Of a DNA stretch of 64,000 nt, positions 51,913 through 61,229 are shown one piece after another. Within the stretch, counting starts at the first letter, position 1, and each line of letters starts with the position of its first letter. The notes beneath the pieces are model-generated. The model saw only the letters and a program-made list of their open reading frames with translations. It searched no databases and was not told the origin of the DNA. The DNA lies in NCBI RefSeq assembly GCF_900188335.1, contig NZ_FZOY01000010.1:1-64000 (forward strand), in the 5' to 3' direction. Made by a program: the position numbers and the translations under genes. This DNA is from Tropicimonas sediminicola (GTDB lineage: Bacteria > Pseudomonadota > Alphaproteobacteria > Rhodobacterales > Rhodobacteraceae).

Positions 51913-53204
51913 GCTTCGAATTCGCCGCCTGCATTCTCACGCTCTTCTTCCTCGCGGGGATCGGAACGCCCGTTGCCTACTCGATCCTCGTGGCGTCCAT
52001 CGTCTACCTGTTCGCCTCGGGCCAGAGCATCGGGATCGCCGGCAAACAGCTGATGGACGGCCTCTACCAGAGCTTCATCCTGCTCGCGGTGCCGCTCTTC
52101 ATCGTTGCCGCCAACATCATGAACGCGGGCACGATCAGCGACCGCCTGCTGCGGTTCTGCATCGGCCTCGTGGGGCGCTTCCGGGGCGGGCTCGGGCATG
52201 TGAACGTCGTCGCCTCGCTGATCTTCTCCGGCATGTCCGGATCCGCGGTGGCCGACGCCGCGGGCATCGGAAAGATCATCATCGATATGATGACCAAGTC
52301 CGGCCACTACACGCGCGGCTACGCCGCCGCGATCACCGCGGCCTCCGCGACGATCGGTCCGATCATCCCGCCGTCCATCCCGATGGTGCTCTACGCGCTC
52401 GTTTCCAACACGTCGATCGGCTACCTGTTCCTCGGCGGCATCCTTCCCGGTCTGCTGATGGGCGTGGTGCTCATGGGGATGAACTACTTCATCGCCAGCC
52501 GGCGGCAGTTCGGAATGGAGGACCCCGTTCCGCTGAAGGATCTGCCCGCACTCACGGTCAACGCCTTCCCGGCGCTGCTTATGCCTGCGATCTTGCTCTA
52601 CGGGATCTATGGCGGCGTCACCACGCCGACGGAAGCCGCGGCCGTCGCGGCCTTCTATGCTCTCCTGCTGGCGGCCTTCTTCTACCGCGCCCTGTCGCTC
52701 AAGGCCTTCTACCGGATCCTTGTCGAAAGCGCCCGCTCCTCGGCCGCGGTCGGCCTGGTGATCGGCGGCGCGCTGATCCTGAACTTTATCGTCGCCTCGG
52801 AAAACATCCCCAACATGATGGCCGGTGCGCTGCTGGATCTCGACGTTTCGCCGATCGTGTTCCTCATCGGCGTCAACATCCTGATCCTGCTCCTCGGCTG
52901 CGTCCTCGACGCCACCACGATCATCCTTGTCATCATCCCGCTGTTTCTGCCCACCTGCCGGGAGCTCGGGATCGACCTTGTGCACTTCGGCGTGGTGGCG
53001 GTCGTCAACTGCATGATTGGCCTGATCACGCCGCCCTACGGCATCCTTCTGTTCGTGATCAACGCGGTCACCCACATCCCGCTGGGCGAGATCATTCGCG
53101 AGGTCATTCCCTTCCTCCTGTTGCTGATCGTTGCCCTGCTGATCCTCATCCTGGTGCCGGAAGTGGTGCTCTTCCTGCCGCGACAACTCGGATACCAGGG
53201 CTAG
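51909..53204 (+). CDS. TRAP transporter large permease (DctM type)
   Basis: A 431-residue permease with about 12 helices and the hallmark pattern: GTPVAYSILVASIVYL, IFSGMSGSAVADAAGIG, SATIGPIIPPSIPMVLYAL and TPPYGILLFVINAV. These lines form the substrate and sodium-binding regions of DctM. It ends 14 bases before the dehydrogenase-like gene, in the same operon. Confidence 0.93.
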   Translation: MSFEFAACILTLFFLAGIGTPVAYSILVASIVYLFASGQSIGIAGKQLMDGLYQSFILLAVPLFIVAANIMNAGTISDRLLRFCIGLVGRFRGGLGHVNVVASLIFSGMSGSAVADAAGIGKIIIDMMTKSGHYTRGYAAAITAASATIGPIIPPSIPMVLYALVSNTSIGYLFLGGILPGLLMGVVLMGMNYFIASRRQFGMEDPVPLKDLPALTVNAFPALLMPAILLYGIYGGVTTPTEAAAVAAFYALLLAAFFYRALSLKAFYRILVESARSSAAVGLVIGGALILNFIVASENIPNMMAGALLDLDVSPIVFLIGVNILILLLGCVLDATTIILVIIPLFLPTCRELGIDLVHFGVVAVVNCMIGLITPPYGILLFVINAVTHIPLGEIIREVIPFLLLLIVALLILILVPEVVLFLPRQLGYQG

Positions 53205-53218
53205 CCGGACCAGAGATC

Positions 53219-54070
53219 ATGAAACGCATCCGCCTCGGACTGATCGGCGACAACATCAAGGCCTCGCGCGCGCCCGCCCTCCACCGCCACTGCGGAGAGA
53301 TGACGGGGCTGGACGTCAGCTACGACCTGTTCATCCCGAAGGAGATGGGGATGGAGTTCGACGAGGTGTTCGATCACCTCCGCCGGAACGGGCTCGATGG
53401 CATCAACGTCACCCTGCCCTACAAGGAGCGCGTCGTAGCCAAGGTGAGCATCGAGGATCCGGACATCGCGCGCATCGGCTCGGTCAACACCGTCCTCTTC
53501 ACGCAGGAGGGTGCCAAGGGCCAGAACACCGATTTCACCGGATTCATGAGCGCCTGGCGTAACAGCTTCGACACGGCAGAGCCGGGAAGGGTCGCGATGT
53601 TCGGGGCTGGCGGCGTCGGCAAGGCGATCGCCTTCGCGCTCAAGCGGCTCGGTGCACGCGAGATCATCCTGATCGAAACTGACCGGCAGAAGGCGGAAAC
53701 GCTGGCCCGGAACGTCAATTCGGGCGGCGAAGCTGTGGCGCGGGCCGGGGCGCTCGCAGACCTTGCGGGGGTCGATGGCGTCGTCAACTCGACGCCGCTC
53801 GGAATGGTCGGCTATGGCGGCACGCCCGTTCCCGAAGGTGCTTTTCCTGCCGCGCGATGGGCGTTCGACGCCGTCTACACGCCGGTCGATACGCCGTTCA
53901 AGGCACAGGCCGAAGCGGCCGGCGCCGCGTTCCTCTCTGGCTACGAACTCTACTACTACCAGGGCGTGGATGCCTTCGAGATCTTCACCGGGGTTGCGGT
54001 TCCGGACCACGCCGCCTTGCGCAAGCGCCTCGCCGAAGACCAGCACCGCCAGATCAACGCGCAAACATGA
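53219..54070 (+). CDS. Shikimate/quinate dehydrogenase-like enzyme (AroE/YdiB family)
   Basis: A 283-residue dehydrogenase of the AroE family. The catalytic lysine lies in NVTLPYKERVV, the partner aspartate in GQNTDFTGF, and the nucleotide site is FGAGGVGKAIAFALK. Shikimate-binding serine positions (usually SxS) read KASRAPALH, i.e. S-R-A, so substrate preference may differ from classical AroE. Following a TRAP operon, it is probably catabolic, for example oxidising quinate or shikimate. The 3-dehydroshikimate dehydratase 13 kb away would then continue the path. ATG at 53219 is used. Confidence 0.88.
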   Translation: MKRIRLGLIGDNIKASRAPALHRHCGEMTGLDVSYDLFIPKEMGMEFDEVFDHLRRNGLDGINVTLPYKERVVAKVSIEDPDIARIGSVNTVLFTQEGAKGQNTDFTGFMSAWRNSFDTAEPGRVAMFGAGGVGKAIAFALKRLGAREIILIETDRQKAETLARNVNSGGEAVARAGALADLAGVDGVVNSTPLGMVGYGGTPVPEGAFPAARWAFDAVYTPVDTPFKAQAEAAGAAFLSGYELYYYQGVDAFEIFTGVAVPDHAALRKRLAEDQHRQINAQT

Positions 54071-54382
54071 CCCACGACCTCTCTGCGTCCCGGCAAGCCG
54101 CAGCGTTCTGCGGAATGCCAACTGCCGAGAGACACCGGACCTTGTTGCTACTCACAGCAGAACTGAACGGGTGTGGCGCTGCTATGGCGGACGGCCGCCC
54201 GCCGTTGGCTACCCCACCCAGATCTCGGCCGACCGGAAAGGACAGACCAATCCTTCGCACCATCCGCCCAAGGACGAGGGAGTAGCTCAACGATGTGCTG
54301 CCTTCGGCAGGCGGCACTTCGATGCGAGACGGGCACTCTTCCAATCCCCCACCCCGCGCTCCGCAGTGGTCATTTGCCCCGG
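54071..54382. other. Intergenic region without recognised gene
   Basis: These 312 bases separate the dehydrogenase-like gene from the convergent ABC ATPase gene. No coding frame, repeat or RNA gene was recognised, although GC-rich short palindromes occur. The two transcripts presumably terminate here. Confidence 0.4.
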
Positions 54383-55450
54383 TCAGATTGCGAGTTCTGT
54401 CGTGGTGTCGAAGAGGTGGTACTTCGCCGGGTTTGCCTCGAGGTGGACGATCTCGCCCGGGCGGACATCGATCCGGTCGCGGAAACTGGCGATGATCTGG
54501 TCCTTGCCCTTGCGGAGGAACAGCTCCGTCTCCGACCCGGTCGGCTCGATCACCGCAACCTCCGCCGAGATCGTCCCGTCGCCGGCCTCCGAGACCAGCT
54601 CCAGAGATTCCGGCCGAACCCCGACCGTCACCGACGATCTTCCCCCGAGCTCCCGCGGGAGCTGCAACGAGTCGCCATCCGCGAACCTCGCCCGGTCGGG
54701 CGTTCCGTCCGGAATGGACAGCTCGAAGAAATTCATCGCCGGGGAGCCGAGGAAGGAGCCGACAAACCGGTTCGCCGGGTTGTCGTAGAGCTCCAGCGGC
54801 GCGCCGACCTGCTCGATCACGCCGTCGCGCAGAACGACGATCCGGTCGGCCAGCGTCATCGCCTCGATCTGGTCGTGGGTGACGTAGACCGTGGTGGTCT
54901 TGAGCTTCTGGTGCAGTTCCTTCAGCTCGGCCCTCATGCGCACGCGCAGCTTGGCGTCGAGATTGGAGAGCGGTTCGTCGAACAGGAACACTTCCGGCTC
55001 GCGCACGATGGCCCGTCCCATGGCGACCCGCTGCCGCTGACCGCCCGAGAGTTCCCGCGGGAACCGGTCCAGATAATCGCCCAGCCCCAGCACGCCCGCG
55101 GCCGGCTTGATGCGCTCGGCCTGCTCATCCGGGCTCTTTCCGGCGAGCTTCAGGGCAAAGCTCATGTTCTGCGCGGAGGTCATGTGCGGGTAGAGCGCGT
55201 AGGACTGGAACACCATCGAGATGCCGCGATCCCGCGCGGGCACGTCGTTCACCCGCTTCCCGCCGATGAAGAGGTCCCCGGAAGAGATCGTCTCCAGGCC
55301 GGAAATCATCCGCAGCAAGGTTGACTTGCCACAGCCCGAGGGGCCGACGAGCACCAGGAACTCGCCTTCGCGGATCGACAGGTCGACCGAATGGATGACC
55401 TCGACTGCGCCAAACCGCTTGGAAACGCCTTTCAGTTCAACCGTTGCCAT
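54383..55450 (-). CDS. Sugar ABC transporter ATP-binding protein (UgpC/MalK type)
   Basis: A 355-residue ATPase: Walker A VGPSGCGKSTLLRM, signature LSGGQRQRVAMGRAI, Walker B FLFDEPLSNLDAKLR, switch His in YVTHDQIEAMTLADR, then a C-terminal TOBE-like regulatory region (from ~240). UgpC/MalK-type ATPases power uptake of glycerol phosphates or di- and oligosaccharides. It is the last gene of the minus-strand operon and overlaps the DUF4432 gene by 14 bases. Confidence 0.93.
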   Translation of the reverse strand: MATVELKGVSKRFGAVEVIHSVDLSIREGEFLVLVGPSGCGKSTLLRMISGLETISSGDLFIGGKRVNDVPARDRGISMVFQSYALYPHMTSAQNMSFALKLAGKSPDEQAERIKPAAGVLGLGDYLDRFPRELSGGQRQRVAMGRAIVREPEVFLFDEPLSNLDAKLRVRMRAELKELHQKLKTTTVYVTHDQIEAMTLADRIVVLRDGVIEQVGAPLELYDNPANRFVGSFLGSPAMNFFELSIPDGTPDRARFADGDSLQLPRELGGRSSVTVGVRPESLELVSEAGDGTISAEVAVIEPTGSETELFLRKGKDQIIASFRDRIDVRPGEIVHLEANPAKYHLFDTTTELAI

Positions 55451-56453
55451 GTGTGGCTCCTTTTCTGCCCGCGTCTGGCGACGCGAAGCCGTAGCTGAGG
55501 GTGGAGGTCCAGCTCTCGCCCGGTTCGAGCGTCATGCCGGGGGCGCTTGTCCCATCGGGGTTGCGGTCGCAATTCACCGGCTCGATGGCGACGATGTTGC
55601 GGCGAGGACGAGGGTCGGACCAGAACTGGACAAAAGGCAGCGCTGTGCTGTCACCTTCGACGGAGATCGTGAGGCCGGACCACTGGCCGGCAGCCGGGCG
55701 TTCGAGCGTGGCGCGAAACCGGTCGTGTCGCGCGGGAAAGCTCCGCGCCGGAGCCAGCCCTGCGTGGCGCCCTTCGCACGGGGGCTCGTGCAACAGCACG
55801 TCCTCCCCGTCCAGCGTGAGTTTCGTGCCGGCGCCGACGGCAGGGAAGCCGAAATTGGTATGGTAGAGGATGCGGAAGGCCGCGGGTTCCGGGCCGATGT
55901 TCTCCACGCAATCGGTCAGACGCAGGGACGTTCCACCGATCGGCGCCTCGATCCTGCGGGTGAGCGAAAAAGACGGCCCGCTCAGATGCGCGGTGACCGC
56001 CTCGCCTTCGGCAAAGAGCAGCGGCGAGGGGGCGTTCCAGTCCTCGCCATGACAGGTGACGCGGGCCGGCGTCAGCGGCAGGGTGCCATGCAGCGGCATC
56101 CCGTCCCGCGGCTGGCGGACGTTGTCCAGACCGCCGGTCAGCAGGAAGCCGGTCAGGGCGCGTTCGACGCCGGTTCCGCCATCGCGGCGCGAGTCGTGGA
56201 ACTGCGGCGCGAGAGTTCCCGCAGGGTGCTGCCAGGCCACCGGCATCCCGTGGAACCAGAGCGGGCCGATATCCATCGTCCGGTCTGCCAGCACCCAGAA
56301 ATCCAGCCCGCCGCCGGTTGAGAAGGCCAGCACGCGCTGTCCGCGCGCCGGGCCGTCATCGAGCGTCATGCGGCGCACGGCGGCGAGTTGCCGGCGGTCC
56401 CCGGTCAGCTCGGCCAGGCGCGCGCGTACATTGGGCGCAGGACCCGGGATCAT
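55437..56453 (-). CDS. DUF4432 / aldose 1-epimerase-like protein
   Basis: A 338-residue protein with the galactose-mutarotase-like fold of the DUF4432 group: LDFWVLADRTMDIGPLWFHGMP near the N-terminus, MPLHGTLPLTPAR, ILYHTNFGFPAV and a C-terminal NRNPDGTSAPGMTLEPGESW. It probably acts on the anomeric carbon of a sugar taken up by the surrounding ABC system. It overlaps both neighbours, 14 bases into the ATPase gene and four into the sulfatase. Confidence 0.8.
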   Translation of the reverse strand: MIPGPAPNVRARLAELTGDRRQLAAVRRMTLDDGPARGQRVLAFSTGGGLDFWVLADRTMDIGPLWFHGMPVAWQHPAGTLAPQFHDSRRDGGTGVERALTGFLLTGGLDNVRQPRDGMPLHGTLPLTPARVTCHGEDWNAPSPLLFAEGEAVTAHLSGPSFSLTRRIEAPIGGTSLRLTDCVENIGPEPAAFRILYHTNFGFPAVGAGTKLTLDGEDVLLHEPPCEGRHAGLAPARSFPARHDRFRATLERPAAGQWSGLTISVEGDSTALPFVQFWSDPRPRRNIVAIEPVNCDRNPDGTSAPGMTLEPGESWTSTLSYGFASPDAGRKGATHGNG

Positions 56454-57979
56454 GCCGCGTGCTCCGGGCGCGCCAGCCGCAGCCGCCGGAAGGCTTCGGG
56501 CGGGGCGTCGACTTCGGCCATCAACCCGGCAAGCAACCCGCTCAACCGCCGTTCCGCCTCCGGATCGGCGAGCGGCGTCGCCTGGTCCGGATCGGTGGCG
56601 AGATCATAAAGAACCGTCCGCGTCTCCTGCATGCTGCCCGGCCCGTAGGCGCCATGCATCACCGCGCTTTCATGCACCGGCACGCGAAGGACGGGCATGT
56701 TGCGGGTAAACGACAGCGGCGGCGACAGCTCGGCCTGCTCCAGTTCCGCATCGGCAAAGAAATCGAAGATGTGGGTGGGCATCAGCGTGTACTGGTAGAG
56801 TTCCTGTGTCCGCAGGTCCTCCGGGTAGCGGAAATAGGTGTAGCGCCCGTCCGTCACGTTGGCTGCGCCGCCGTAGAAGCCGAAGAGCACGGCCTCGTGG
56901 CCCGGCGCGCCGCTGAGCATCGGGAGTAGCGACAGGCCTTGCATCTGCGCCGCCGGCTCCGCGTCGAACAGGTCCATGAAGGTGCGGCAGAGATCCGGCG
57001 TCTGGGTCAGCGCGTCGATGCGCGCGCCGGGGCGCGGATTGCGCGGGTCGTGCAGGAAGAGCGGGATATGCGCGAGTTCCTCGTAGAGGTTCATCCGGTT
57101 CTTTGCCCACCAGTCATGCTCGCCCAGAAGGAAGCCGTGATCGGTGGTGACGACCAGCGCCGTGTCGGCCCAGAGGTCGTCGGCGTCGAAGGCGTCGAGC
57201 ACCTGCCCGAGCAGGGCGTCGCAATGCGCGAGGCTCGCGACGTAGTTCGCCCGCAGCTCCGCGGCCTCTTCCGGGTCCGTCGCGCCCAACCGGTCGTAGG
57301 GCGGCCAGTCGCGGACGGGTCCGTTCCAGCCGGTGCGGAATGGCTCCTTGAAACGGTCGGGCGCCTGGAACGGCTCGTGCGGATCGAAGCACTCGATCTG
57401 CAGGAACCAGTTGTCGCCCCCCTTGTTGCGTTCGATGAATTCAAGCCCGGCCTGCACTGTCCTGTGCGAGGGGAAATCCTCCTCCGCGCGGATACGCGTG
57501 CGGTTCATCATGTTCATGCGCGCATAGGAGCGTGGGCGCTCCGAATACTGCTTTTCGTGGAAGGCGGCCCGCAGCCCCGCCCAGTCCGGATTGGCCACGC
57601 CCACCCAGCCATCACCCTCCTGCCCACGGATCAGGTCGCAGCTGTCGTACCGGGTGTGATAGGTCGCTCCGCCGTCTTCCCAGTAGTGGAAATGGTCGGT
57701 GGCCAGGTGGCTGTAGGTGCCTTTCTGCTCCAGCAGTTCCTCGGTGAAACAGGTGTCGAAGGGCTCCACCGGCCCCCAGCTCCGATGCAGGAAACCGAGC
57801 CGTCCGGTCAGGATGTCCCGCCGCGCCGGCATGCAGGGCATGGAACCGACGTAGTGCTTTTCGAAGGTCGCGCTGCGGGCGGCCAGCCGCTCGAAATTCG
57901 GCGTCGGGAGTGCGCTACCGCCATAGGGCGAGAGCATGTGACGGTTGAGGCTGTCGAACAGGAGAAAGACGGTACGCAT
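56450..57979 (-). CDS. Sulfatase (formylglycine type)
   Basis: A 509-residue alkaline-phosphatase-superfamily sulfatase. The formylglycine motif C-M-P-A-R (in SMPCMPARRD) fits the C-x-P-x-R consensus for conversion of the cysteine, followed by GRLGFLHRSW. Metal sites include FLLFDSLNRHML at the start and VVTTDHGFLLGEHDWWAKN, typical for sulfatases. No signal peptide is visible, so it is cytoplasmic, acting on an imported sulfated compound. It lies inside a sugar ABC operon, 9 bases after the permease gene. This suggests the imported solute is a sulfated sugar or glycoside. Confidence 0.9.
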   Translation of the reverse strand: MRTVFLLFDSLNRHMLSPYGGSALPTPNFERLAARSATFEKHYVGSMPCMPARRDILTGRLGFLHRSWGPVEPFDTCFTEELLEQKGTYSHLATDHFHYWEDGGATYHTRYDSCDLIRGQEGDGWVGVANPDWAGLRAAFHEKQYSERPRSYARMNMMNRTRIRAEEDFPSHRTVQAGLEFIERNKGGDNWFLQIECFDPHEPFQAPDRFKEPFRTGWNGPVRDWPPYDRLGATDPEEAAELRANYVASLAHCDALLGQVLDAFDADDLWADTALVVTTDHGFLLGEHDWWAKNRMNLYEELAHIPLFLHDPRNPRPGARIDALTQTPDLCRTFMDLFDAEPAAQMQGLSLLPMLSGAPGHEAVLFGFYGGAANVTDGRYTYFRYPEDLRTQELYQYTLMPTHIFDFFADAELEQAELSPPLSFTRNMPVLRVPVHESAVMHGAYGPGSMQETRTVLYDLATDPDQATPLADPEAERRLSGLLAGLMAEVDAPPEAFRRLRLARPEHAA

Positions 57980-57988
57980 GAACGGCTC

Positions 57989-58819
57989 CTACTTGACCGC
58001 ACCCGAGGTCAGCCCGCGGACGATGAAGCGTTGGGCGACGATCAGGAGGATAAAGGCGGGGATGATCGAGAGGGTCGAGGCGGCGGCCATCTCGGTATAG
58101 GCGATGGTGTTTTCCTGGGCGTATTTGCCGATGCCGAGCGGTACGGTGGCAGTGGCGCGCTGGCTCAGCGTGAGGGCCACGGGGAACTCGTTCCAAGAAA
58201 AGATGAAGCAGAGGATGCCGGTGGCGGCGAGGCCGGGGCGGACGATGGGAATGACCACGTAGCGCAGCACCTTGGGCGTCCGCGCGCCATCGATCTGGGC
58301 AGCCTCGACCAGTTCCTTGGGCACGTCGCGGATGAAGACCCCCATCATCCACAGAGCCATCGGCAGGTTGATGGTCGTATGGGCGAGGATGATACCGGCA
58401 TAGGTGTTGTCGAGCCCGACGGAGCGGAACATCGTGTACCATGCCCCCGCGAGCGTGATCGGCGGCACCATGTGAAAGATCACCGACCAGGCGAGCAGCA
58501 CCCGCAGCACCCAGTCCGCCCATTGCAACCGATAGAGCGAGAAGGCCGCGAGCGTGGCGACGGAGAGCACGATGGTGGTCGAGGCGATCGCGATGATGCT
58601 GGAGTTCTTGAAATTGGTGACGAAGTCCGAGGTCTTGCCGTTGATCACGGAGTCGTAGCTGAAGAGCGTCGGGGCAAAGCGCCACTGCCCCATGAGCAGC
58701 GCGATCTGCGTCTTGAAGCTCGCCATGACGATCCAGACGAAGGGGAAGAGCACGATCAGCGCGAAACCGATCAGCACGGCATGGCGCAGGACGGGGCCGG
58801 TGCGGGAATGTTCGATCAT
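57989..58819 (-). CDS. Sugar ABC transporter permease (MalG/UgpE type)
   Basis: A 276-residue six-helix permease with the ATPase-contact EAA loop ELVEAAQIDGARTPKVLRYVVIPIVRPGLAAT (in parts), typical of MalG. It overlaps the upstream MalF-type gene by four bases and lies 9 bases before the sulfatase. Start at 58819 (MIEHSRTG) was chosen over an upstream extension that overlaps the other permease. Confidence 0.92.
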   Translation of the reverse strand: MIEHSRTGPVLRHAVLIGFALIVLFPFVWIVMASFKTQIALLMGQWRFAPTLFSYDSVINGKTSDFVTNFKNSSIIAIASTTIVLSVATLAAFSLYRLQWADWVLRVLLAWSVIFHMVPPITLAGAWYTMFRSVGLDNTYAGIILAHTTINLPMALWMMGVFIRDVPKELVEAAQIDGARTPKVLRYVVIPIVRPGLAATGILCFIFSWNEFPVALTLSQRATATVPLGIGKYAQENTIAYTEMAAASTLSIIPAFILLIVAQRFIVRGLTSGAVK

Positions 58820-59691
58820 GCGTCCGGTCCTTTCTTCGTGGCAAAGCGCGAGGCGAGGATGATCATCGTGGCGATCACCGCGATGGTGGCGAGCGACATG
58901 GCGGAGCCGTAGCCGGACTGGTCCTCGGTGAAGAAACGCCGGTAGATGGTGAAGGAGATCACCTCGGTCGAGGTGCCCGGTCCGCCGCCTGTCAGCAGGT
59001 AGATCTCGTCGAAGACCTTGAAGGCGAGGATCATGCGGAAGATGAACGTCACGATGATCGCGGGCATCATCAGCGGCAGGATGATGTAGCGCAGCACCTG
59101 CCCCTTGGAGGCGCCGTCGATCTCCGCGGCCTCGAAAATGTCCTGCGGCAGGCTCTCGAGCGAGGCGAGCATCAGCAGGAAGCAGAACGGCGTCCAGTGC
59201 CAGACATCGACGATGATGACGCTCATCAGCGCGAGCCTGGGGTTTCCGAGCCAATCGACCGGATTGCCGCCGAAGAGCACCACAGCCTGGTTGATGACGC
59301 CGAAATCATAGGAATACATCAGCTTCCAGATCGCGCCGATGATGATGCCCGGCACAAGGATCGGCAGGATGAAGACGGCTCGGTAGAAAACGCGCAGGCG
59401 GGTGACACGGGTGGTCATCAGCGCCAGCCAGAAGCCGAGCACCATCTGGAAGGCCACCGCGAGCACGGCGAAGATGATGGTGTTCAGGATGCCGGCGTTG
59501 AAGAGCGTATCCTCGGGCAGTTTCGCGTAGTTGCGGCCCCCCACCCATTCCCAGACGGCCTCCCGGTTCAGCCATTCGACATCGTGGAAGCTGAGAGCGA
59601 GCAGGTTGAACAGCGGCAGTATCGTCAGCAGGACGAAGAGGATCACGGCGGGTGCCAGGGTGGCATAACGCCAGAAGGTATCCGATTTCAT
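58816..59691 (-). CDS. Sugar ABC transporter permease (MalF/UgpA type)
   Basis: A 291-residue permease: an N-terminal helix LFVLLTILPLFNLLALSFHD, a periplasmic loop, and the EAA loop DIFEAAEIDGASKGQVLRYIILPLMMPA (in parts). It pairs with the MalG-type permease. It is separated by ~63 bases from the binding-protein gene upstream and overlaps the following gene by four bases. Confidence 0.92.
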   Translation of the reverse strand: MKSDTFWRYATLAPAVILFVLLTILPLFNLLALSFHDVEWLNREAVWEWVGGRNYAKLPEDTLFNAGILNTIIFAVLAVAFQMVLGFWLALMTTRVTRLRVFYRAVFILPILVPGIIIGAIWKLMYSYDFGVINQAVVLFGGNPVDWLGNPRLALMSVIIVDVWHWTPFCFLLMLASLESLPQDIFEAAEIDGASKGQVLRYIILPLMMPAIIVTFIFRMILAFKVFDEIYLLTGGGPGTSTEVISFTIYRRFFTEDQSGYGSAMSLATIAVIATMIILASRFATKKGPDA

Positions 59692-59754
59692 GGGAAGGGT
59701 TCCTGCGGCTGGGTGACCGCCCCGCGCAAGGCGCGCGAGGCGGTCGGGGGAGGA

Positions 59755-61104
59755 TCACTTCAGCTCTTCGAGCATCGGTGCATCATAGCCTGCGTCGGCC
59801 ATGATCCTGGCGATTTCCTTTGCCGCGGTGTTGAGCGCGTCCTTCAATTCCATCTGGCCGCCGATGGCTTCGTTGAAGCGCAGTTCGGTGACGGCGAGGA
59901 CCTGGGAAGCCTCCGGGATCAGGAAGGTCGCGCGGGCGGTCGGGATGGCGTCGGCCATCGCCTTCATCCAGCGGAATTCCTGCGTCTCCGACATCGGCCC
60001 TTCGAGCACGGCGCGGCTGACCGGGGCGGAACCGGCGCGGGCATAGGCCTCCTGTGCTTCCTCGGTCTGGAACCAGGTCAGGAAGGCCAGCGCAGCCGCC
60101 TTTCGGTCGTCGGGCACGTTCCTGGGAACGCCCGCGAGCCAATGGCCGAGCGGGGTCGCGCCGGGAAAGTCCTTGGAGGCGGGCGTCGCGGCATAGTTGA
60201 CCTTGTTCACCACCGCGGACTGGTTCGGATCGTCGAAGAGCCCCGGCGCCAGCACCGACTGGATGTGCACCGCCTTGCCGGTGGCCATGTTCTGAATCAC
60301 GTTGGTCTGGGTCTGGCCGGCGGTCGAGGGATGGCCGACCTCGTTGGCGAGCTTCAGATAGGTCTCCATACCCGCGAGCGTCTCGGGGCTGTTGATCGTG
60401 ATGGTGTAGTCGCCGGCCTTCTGATCGGCGAAGATCCCCCCGCCATGGCTCCAGATATAGGGAAAGACGTCATAGGTGACGTCGAACGCCCCGCGATGAC
60501 CGCGCTGCGAGATGCCGTACATCTTCGGCGGGTCGTTGAACATCTGGGCATTGGCAAACAGCTCGTCCCAGGTCTTCGGCACCTCCAGCCCCTTCTCCTC
60601 GTAGAGATCGGCGCGGTAGTGCAGGATCAGGATGTTGGGGTTGACCGGAACGGCCATCAGCTTGCCATCGCCTTCGCAGGTGACGGTTCCGGCGGTCGCG
60701 TCATAGCAGACGGATTCGTCGAAATCGTAGATGTCTTCGGACAGCTCGAACGCGGGATCGATTTCCTGCAGCGGCTGCATGAAGCCGCCCTTGTAGAACT
60801 CCACGTAGAAGCCGGCATTCATGATCAGCAGGTCGAAGGGGCTCTCGTCGGTCCGCACGGCGGTGCGCTGTTTCTCGAGCGAGCCGGCAAAGGGGTTTAC
60901 GTCAAGCTCGACCGCGTTTCCCGTCGTCTCCTCGTATAGCTCCACCACGGCCTGGAAGCCGGGGAACCAGGGCGACTGGTTGATGACAATGGTGATGGGA
61001 GCTTCTTCGGCCAGGGCCGGGGCCGCAAGCGCCGCCGCCATTGCCGTCCCGGCCAGCAGGCCGGCAAAACGAAGCCGTTCACCCAGAAGGTGTGTCTTGA
61101 TCAT
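59755..61104 (-). CDS. Extracellular sugar-binding protein of ABC transporter
   Basis: A 449-residue binding protein of the MalE/UgpB-type group 1 family. A signal peptide occupies about residues 1-32 (cleavage near ALAEE). The protein carries VPVNPNILILHYRADLYEEKGLEVPKTWDELFANA (in parts) and GVPRNVPDDRKAAALAFLTWFQTEEAQ, both typical. It is the first gene of the operon that includes two permeases, a sulfatase, a DUF4432 protein and the ATPase. LysR-type dyads lie upstream. The ligand is probably a sulfated oligosaccharide or glycoside, an inference from the neighbours. Confidence 0.92.
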   Translation of the reverse strand: MIKTHLLGERLRFAGLLAGTAMAAALAAPALAEEAPITIVINQSPWFPGFQAVVELYEETTGNAVELDVNPFAGSLEKQRTAVRTDESPFDLLIMNAGFYVEFYKGGFMQPLQEIDPAFELSEDIYDFDESVCYDATAGTVTCEGDGKLMAVPVNPNILILHYRADLYEEKGLEVPKTWDELFANAQMFNDPPKMYGISQRGHRGAFDVTYDVFPYIWSHGGGIFADQKAGDYTITINSPETLAGMETYLKLANEVGHPSTAGQTQTNVIQNMATGKAVHIQSVLAPGLFDDPNQSAVVNKVNYAATPASKDFPGATPLGHWLAGVPRNVPDDRKAAALAFLTWFQTEEAQEAYARAGSAPVSRAVLEGPMSETQEFRWMKAMADAIPTARATFLIPEASQVLAVTELRFNEAIGGQMELKDALNTAAKEIARIMADAGYDAPMLEELK

Positions 61105-61169
61105 GGATTTCCTCCCACAGAGTGCCGGTGTGGCGCTCCTCCGCGCCTTGAACGTGATCTCAGACTGTC

Positions 61170-61227
61170 ATGGCCGAAGCCATTCGTGAAATGATAATAC
61201 TTTGGAACTCCATAGCCATTGGCTATG
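61170..61227. promoter_or_regulatory. Two LysR-type palindromes upstream of binding-protein gene
   Basis: A 17-base element CATAGCC-ATT-GGCTATG (61211-61227), containing T-N11-A (61213 to 61225), abuts the LysR stop codon about 107 bases upstream of the binding-protein start. A second dyad, ATGGC-CGAA-GCCAT (61170-61183), lies closer to the gene. Two adjacent dyads in this position are typical of LysR activation sites. Confidence 0.6.
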
Positions 61228-61229
61228 CC

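Noticed and set aside
51800-53218. Upstream extension of the shikimate dehydrogenase-like gene
   Set aside because: The extension overlaps the DctM gene in another frame and is of shadow type; ATG at 53219 gives a normal-length enzyme.
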